From Janthinobacterium sp. CG3 (GTDB lineage Bacteria; Pseudomonadota; Gammaproteobacteria; Burkholderiales; Burkholderiaceae_D): a DNA stretch of 64,000 nucleotides. Positions 60,618 to 64,000 of the stretch are shown here, piece by piece. The translations under genes were made by a program, and so were the position numbers. Each line of letters begins with the position of its first letter. The first letter of the stretch is position 1. The DNA is taken from assembly GCF_000344615.1 (NCBI RefSeq), contig NZ_KB467824.1, positions 542,445 through 606,444 on the forward strand, written 5' to 3'. A model generated the notes under the pieces. It worked only from the letters and a program-made list of their open reading frames with translations, made no database searches and had not been told where the DNA came from.

Positions 60618-61763
60618 CTACGCCGGCGCCGCGCCGCGCGGCAGGCGCACGGTGAAAACGGTGCCCTCGGCCTCGCTCGAGGTGGCGGCGATGCCGCCGC
60701 CGTGCGCCAGCGCGATTTCGCGCGCGACGAACAGGCCCAGCCCGAGGCTGGTGCGCGGGCGCGCGTCCTGTTCCTCGTCGGCCTCGAGCTGGATCAGTGG
60801 CTGGAAGATCGCCTGCAACGATGCCTGCGCGATGACGGCGCCGAAATTGGTGACCCGCAGCACCACCTGCTCACCCTCGCCGCGCACGTCGACCAGCACC
60901 GGGCGCCCCTTGGCGCCATATTGGGCGGCGTTGACGAACAGGTTGGTGCATAATTGGTGCAGGCGCACGCTGTCGAAAGCGCCGCCCAGCCTGCCCGCCG
61001 CGCTCAGCTCGAACTCGCAGGCCGGGTGCACCGCCTTGGCGTCTTCGATGGCGGACTGGCAGATGTTGCCGAGGTCGGCGTGCAGCAGCACCATCGGCAT
61101 ACCGCTGCCGAGCTGGGTGCGGGTGTAGCCGAGCAGGTCGTCGACCATGCTGACCATCAAATGGGCGCTGCGTTTGACGCGGGCGGCGATCTGTAACACC
61201 TTCTCGGGCGGCGTGTCCGGACGCAGCAACAGCTGGCCGGCCAGCGACATGGTCGACAAGGGCGCGCGCAAATCGTGGCCGAGGATAGCCAGGAACAGGT
61301 CGCGGGTCTGCTCGGCGCGGGCCGAGTAGGTAACGATGGATTCGGCCAGGGCCTGGTCGATGGCCTCGTTGAAGCGCACCATTTCGTCAACCCTGCCGGC
61401 CGACATCGTCCGCACTTGCGGCAGCCACAGCCGCAGCACGGTGGCGCGCAGCGCGCGAAATTCCGCACTCAGCTGCAACAGCGAGAAATGGCTGGCCTGG
61501 CGCAACGCGCCATGGATCGAGGCCGCGCTGTGTTCGTCGCTGTCGGCGTCGTCGTCGGCCATTCCCTGGGATTTCTCGAATTGCTGTGCGGAATTTTGCG
61601 TCGTGTTGATGTCGAGTGCGATGGTTTGCAGGATCTGCCGCGCATGGTCGCGCAGCGCCACCGCCGACATGTGGTTGGTCGCCGGGTCCAGCGTGCGTGC
61701 GAAGGCTTCCCATTCCGCGAGAATGGCCTCCATGTGCTCGCCGATGAAGTCATATAATTTCAT
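60618..61763 (-). CDS. Sensor histidine kinase with RsbRD-like N-terminal domain
   Basis: 381 residues from the ATG at 61763, after AGGGACC. The N-terminal helical domain (~10-150, EHMEAILAEWEAFARTLDP and LRDHARQILQTIALDI) resembles the RsbRD/RsbR N-terminal sensor. No membrane helix is present, so it is cytoplasmic. HisKA contains H163 in ILGHDLRAPLSTMSLAG. HATPase_c has the N-box LCTNLFVNAAQYG and the G2 box SLGLGLFVAREIALAHGG. The input signal is unknown. It is convergent with the diguanylate cyclase gene, only 18 bp apart. Confidence 0.88.
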   Translation of the reverse strand: MKLYDFIGEHMEAILAEWEAFARTLDPATNHMSAVALRDHARQILQTIALDINTTQNSAQQFEKSQGMADDDADSDEHSAASIHGALRQASHFSLLQLSAEFRALRATVLRLWLPQVRTMSAGRVDEMVRFNEAIDQALAESIVTYSARAEQTRDLFLAILGHDLRAPLSTMSLAGQLLLRPDTPPEKVLQIAARVKRSAHLMVSMVDDLLGYTRTQLGSGMPMVLLHADLGNICQSAIEDAKAVHPACEFELSAAGRLGGAFDSVRLHQLCTNLFVNAAQYGAKGRPVLVDVRGEGEQVVLRVTNFGAVIAQASLQAIFQPLIQLEADEEQDARPRTSLGLGLFVAREIALAHGGGIAATSSEAEGTVFTVRLPRGAAPA

Positions 61764-61898
61764 TGAGGTCCCTGCGGGTGCGGTGTCGGGTAGTCTTTTA
61801 ATGCCGTGCAATTGTACGACACTTCCGGCAAGGTCGCCGCACGACAGTTTGCGCCCCGGCAGGAACGGGGGTAAAAAACCGCGGGGGCGCGCGCCGTG

Positions 61899-62483
61899 TC
61901 AGACCAGGCCGAACCAGCCCAGCGCGGCGCCGCCGGCGAGCAGCCACAGCAAATGGAATTTGGTGCGCCAGATCAGCAGGCCACTGGCAACCGACAGGGT
62001 CCACAGCGGCCAGTCGCTGCGCCAGTCGTGGTTGGCGCCGCCCAGGATGATGCCGGTGGAGATCAGCAGCGCGATCACGGTCGGCGCCATGCCCTGTTTG
62101 AAGGCGCGCACCGCCAGCAAGTCGCGGTTGCGGTGGCCCCATTGCGCGGCCAGGTAGGTGATCGTGGTGCTCGGCAGCATGATGCCGATCATCGTCACGG
62201 CCACGCCGAGGAAGGCGGCCGGATAGCTGCCGGCGTTGAGGCCGACGTTCCAGCCCATCAGCGCGACGAACAACACGTTCGGCCCCGGCGCCGCCTGGGC
62301 GATGGCGATCGATTCGTTGAACTGCGCCTGCGTCAGCCAGTGGTGCTGCTCGACCAGAAAACGGTGCATTTCGGCCGTGGTGGAAATGGCGCCGCCGATC
62401 GACATCAGCGACAGCAGCAGATAGTGGGCGAACAGGTTAAGCCAGTCGGCCCAGCCCAGCGCCAGCTGCAGCGGCGCGTTCAC
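61899..62483 (-). CDS. Chromate transporter family protein (second half gene)
   Basis: 194 residues starting at a GTG (62483) that overlaps the previous stop as GTGA; upstream in-frame codons belong to the partner gene. Short-chain CHR domain: LLLSLMSIGGAISTTAEMHRFLVEQHHWLTQAQFNESIAIAQAAPGPNVLFVALMGW, with about five to six membrane helices. Short CHR proteins occur in pairs with opposite topology and export chromate or a related oxyanion. The real physiological substrate is unproven. Confidence 0.85.
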   Translation of the reverse strand: MNAPLQLALGWADWLNLFAHYLLLSLMSIGGAISTTAEMHRFLVEQHHWLTQAQFNESIAIAQAAPGPNVLFVALMGWNVGLNAGSYPAAFLGVAVTMIGIMLPSTTITYLAAQWGHRNRDLLAVRAFKQGMAPTVIALLISTGIILGGANHDWRSDWPLWTLSVASGLLIWRTKFHLLWLLAGGAALGWFGLV

Positions 62484-63055
62484 GCGGCGATCCGGCGGTA
62501 GGTCAGCGCGCAGCCCACGCCGCCAAGGCCGAGCAGGATGTACAGCAGCGGCCAGTGCAGCACGGCCACCATCAACACGCCAAGCAGGCACATGGGCACG
62601 GTCAGGCGCAGCGGCAGCGGGTGCTTTTTCAGCGCCGCCGCCAGTTTCAGGCCGGTCGCGGCGATCAGGCCGGCCGAGACCGCTGCCATGCCGCGCAGGG
62701 CGCCGCCGATGCCGGGAACCTGGGCGTACCGCGTGTACAGCAGGGCCAGCAGCAGCACGATCACCAGCGGCACCGCCAGCATACCGGCCAGCGCGCACAA
62801 GGCCCCCGGCAAGCCGAAATAGCGCCCGCCTATCATCAGCGACAAGTTAACGACGTTCGGCCCCGGCATGATTTGCGCGACCGCCCATTCCTCGACGAAT
62901 TCCTCTTGCGTCAGCCAGCGCTTGCGCTCGACCAGTTCGCGCTGCACCACCGCCAGCACGCCACCGAAACCCTGCAACGCCAGCAGCGTGAACGACACGA
63001 ACAGGTCGGTCAAGGAGGTCGGCTGGGGGCGCACTGGCGCAGTGTCGGGTGTCAT
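62480..63055 (-). CDS. Chromate transporter family protein (first half gene)
   Basis: 191 residues with CHR signature FTLLALQGFGGVLAVVQRELVERKRWLTQEEFVEEWAVAQIMPGPNVVNLSLMIG and about five to six helices. It is the partner of the gene at 61899-62483 and the two overlap by four bases, so they are made together. Single-gene ChrA proteins contain both halves; this is the split form. Confidence 0.87.
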   Translation of the reverse strand: MTPDTAPVRPQPTSLTDLFVSFTLLALQGFGGVLAVVQRELVERKRWLTQEEFVEEWAVAQIMPGPNVVNLSLMIGGRYFGLPGALCALAGMLAVPLVIVLLLALLYTRYAQVPGIGGALRGMAAVSAGLIAATGLKLAAALKKHPLPLRLTVPMCLLGVLMVAVLHWPLLYILLGLGGVGCALTYRRIAA

Positions 63056-63116
63056 CCCGTCATTATCGCCCCGGCCGAGCCGGCTTGTCTATGAGCAAGT
63101 AGCGCGGCGGCGCGCG

Positions 63117-63317
63117 CTAGCCGCCGCCTATGCCCTCGATGACCAGGCCGGTGCCGCCGCACATCGGACACTGGCTGCCGTTCTCCATCACGCCGCGGCC
63201 CCGGCAATGCCTGCAAGTGTCCTCGCCGCTGCCGGGCGTGCCGGGCGCCGCTTCGTCGCCGGGGTTGACAGCTTGGTCGGGATGGATGGCGGGTGAGTTG
63301 TCTGCTGGGGTGTGCAT
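63117..63317 (-). CDS. Small zinc-ribbon protein (CxxCxGxG type)
   Basis: 66 residues from the ATG at 63317, with GGAGAG five bases upstream. A disordered, Pro/Asp-rich first half is followed by a DnaJ-like zinc module: CRHCRGRGVMENG then CPMCGGTGLVIEG, giving four cysteines. Such small CR-type domains may bind metal or protein; no specific role can be given. Same strand as the chromate genes but 62 bp upstream of their start. Confidence 0.65.
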   Translation of the reverse strand: MHTPADNSPAIHPDQAVNPGDEAAPGTPGSGEDTCRHCRGRGVMENGSQCPMCGGTGLVIEGIGGG

Positions 63318-63556
63318 TGGGTCTCTCCGGTGAAGCCGCCCTGGGGCGCCAACCTCCATGCTAGGCCGGCGCCGCGCGCCGGGTTTGATATAGCGCAAAA
63401 CGCTTCGCCGGCGCCGGATGCGGCGCGAGGATGCATATATGTCGCCGCGATGGAAAGCAGACATTGACTTTGCGTTTTATTCGCCAATACTGCTTGCTGT
63501 GAACTCCCGGTTCACGTCCGATCAACCATGATTTCAAGGTCATTTGAAGGATAGTG

Positions 63557-63784
63557 ATGAACGCGCCGCGACTGCTGCAAGCTCTTCGTTCCCCGATGAT
63601 AACGGAACTGTATCAACAACGCGTTGACCAGGAGGCCCACAACGTCGTCAACCAGGGCATTGCGGTGCAAGCGAGTTTTAATACCGTTTGCGCGATCGAA
63701 TACATGAAGTCGCACAACGTCGACGCCAATGTGATCGAGCGCGTGCTGCTGCATCCAGAGCAGCGCCGCAAAACCTGCCACTGA
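63557..63784 (+). CDS. Small conserved-looking cytoplasmic protein
   Basis: 75 residues from the ATG at 63557 (AAGGA five bases upstream). Predicted mostly helical, with the second half (FNTVCAIEYMKSHNVDANVIERVLLHPEQRRK) resembling a short helix-turn-helix-like segment but not a known DNA-binding family. I do not recognise it. Preceded by a 239-bp gap (63318-63556) with only an AT-rich presumptive promoter area. Confidence 0.5.
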   Translation: MNAPRLLQALRSPMITELYQQRVDQEAHNVVNQGIAVQASFNTVCAIEYMKSHNVDANVIERVLLHPEQRRKTCH

Positions 63785-64000
63785 GCGGGCCGCCCGCGCC
63801 CGCCTGCCAGGCACCCCGCCGGCGCCGCTCCACGGACGCTTTCTGGGTGTTGTTATATTTGCCATCTTGCACCGAGTTATGCACAAAAAATATCGACAAG
63901 AAATAGCGTAAATTATTTTCCTGGCTCAAACGTTAGATTTTTAAGCTCTTGATTTTTATGGCTTTTATTTTTGCTGTTTGAATGAGCAGTTTGTTGAAAC
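63785..64000. other. No gene seen to window end
   Basis: The last 216 bases become AT-rich after about 63850. They contain no ORF with a ribosome site and no clear terminator. A gene may begin just outside the window. Confidence 0.5.

Overview
This window is GC-rich bacterial chromosomal DNA, roughly two-thirds G+C by eye. Its gene content points to a betaproteobacterium of the Oxalobacteraceae (Massilia, Duganella, Rugamonas or Janthinobacterium type). Pointers are the full urtABCDE operon, the mdc malonate decarboxylase cluster, the ssu/organosulfur island, a subclass B3 metallo-beta-lactamase, and many short hairpin repeats built on a GTCGGGTTA / TAACCCGAC core. The assignment is an inference from gene content. 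I see no rRNA, tRNA, CRISPR array, prophage or intact transposase.

Layout. 0-3.7 kb: a small secreted protein, the divergent argP/argO pair, a HIRAN-like protein, trxC and a racemase gene cut off after about 96 codons. 3.6-9.8 kb: a compact seven-gene malonate decarboxylase operon (mdcA-C-D-E-G-B-H, minus strand, mostly overlapping genes) divergent from an aldehyde dehydrogenase. 11-22.6 kb: two GNAT acetyltransferases, nsrR with a small GTG-start protein, a MocR-type regulator facing an AhpD-like gene, a Bcr/CflA efflux pump, a serine acetyltransferase, the B3 lactamase, a DinB-family remnant cut by a repeat, azoreductase with divergent LysR, an unusual pdxJ and a WGR-like protein. 22.6-24.2 kb: a chemoreceptor. 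24.3-34.4 kb: an organosulfur island. On the minus strand it encodes a SfnB/DszC-like flavin monooxygenase, a MetNIQ-like importer and an NtaA-like monooxygenase; on the plus strand, ssuEADCB. 34.4-43.5 kb: DUF454 and YceI proteins, a giant fusion of a DyP-type heme peroxidase with a glycyl radical enzyme (35895-39434), an aminotransferase, a small lipoprotein and a Tat-exported phospholipase C. 43.5-48.9 kb: two tandem Hsp70-family ATPases and a DUF2760 protein with ATGA overlaps. 49.3-52 kb: L,D-transpeptidase, anchored M23 peptidase and a DUF4349 lipoprotein. 52.3-58 kb: urtABCDE urea importer. 58-61.8 kb: three signalling proteins, including a HisKA-REC protein with no ATPase domain. 61.9-63.1 kb: a two-gene chromate transporter. 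The end holds two small proteins.

The standout is the 1179-residue DyP-peroxidase/glycyl-radical-enzyme fusion. It joins a heme enzyme that uses peroxide to a domain from a family destroyed by oxygen, in one unbroken reading frame. The thiyl-radical cysteine (C771 in GCYEP) and a glycyl-radical site (G1155, 24 residues from the C-terminus) are recognisable. No radical-SAM activase is present in the window. Other points of interest are the kinase-less HisKA-REC protein, the Hsp70 pair, two truncated genes at rearrangement points, and repeat elements that supply stop codons or sit inside operons.
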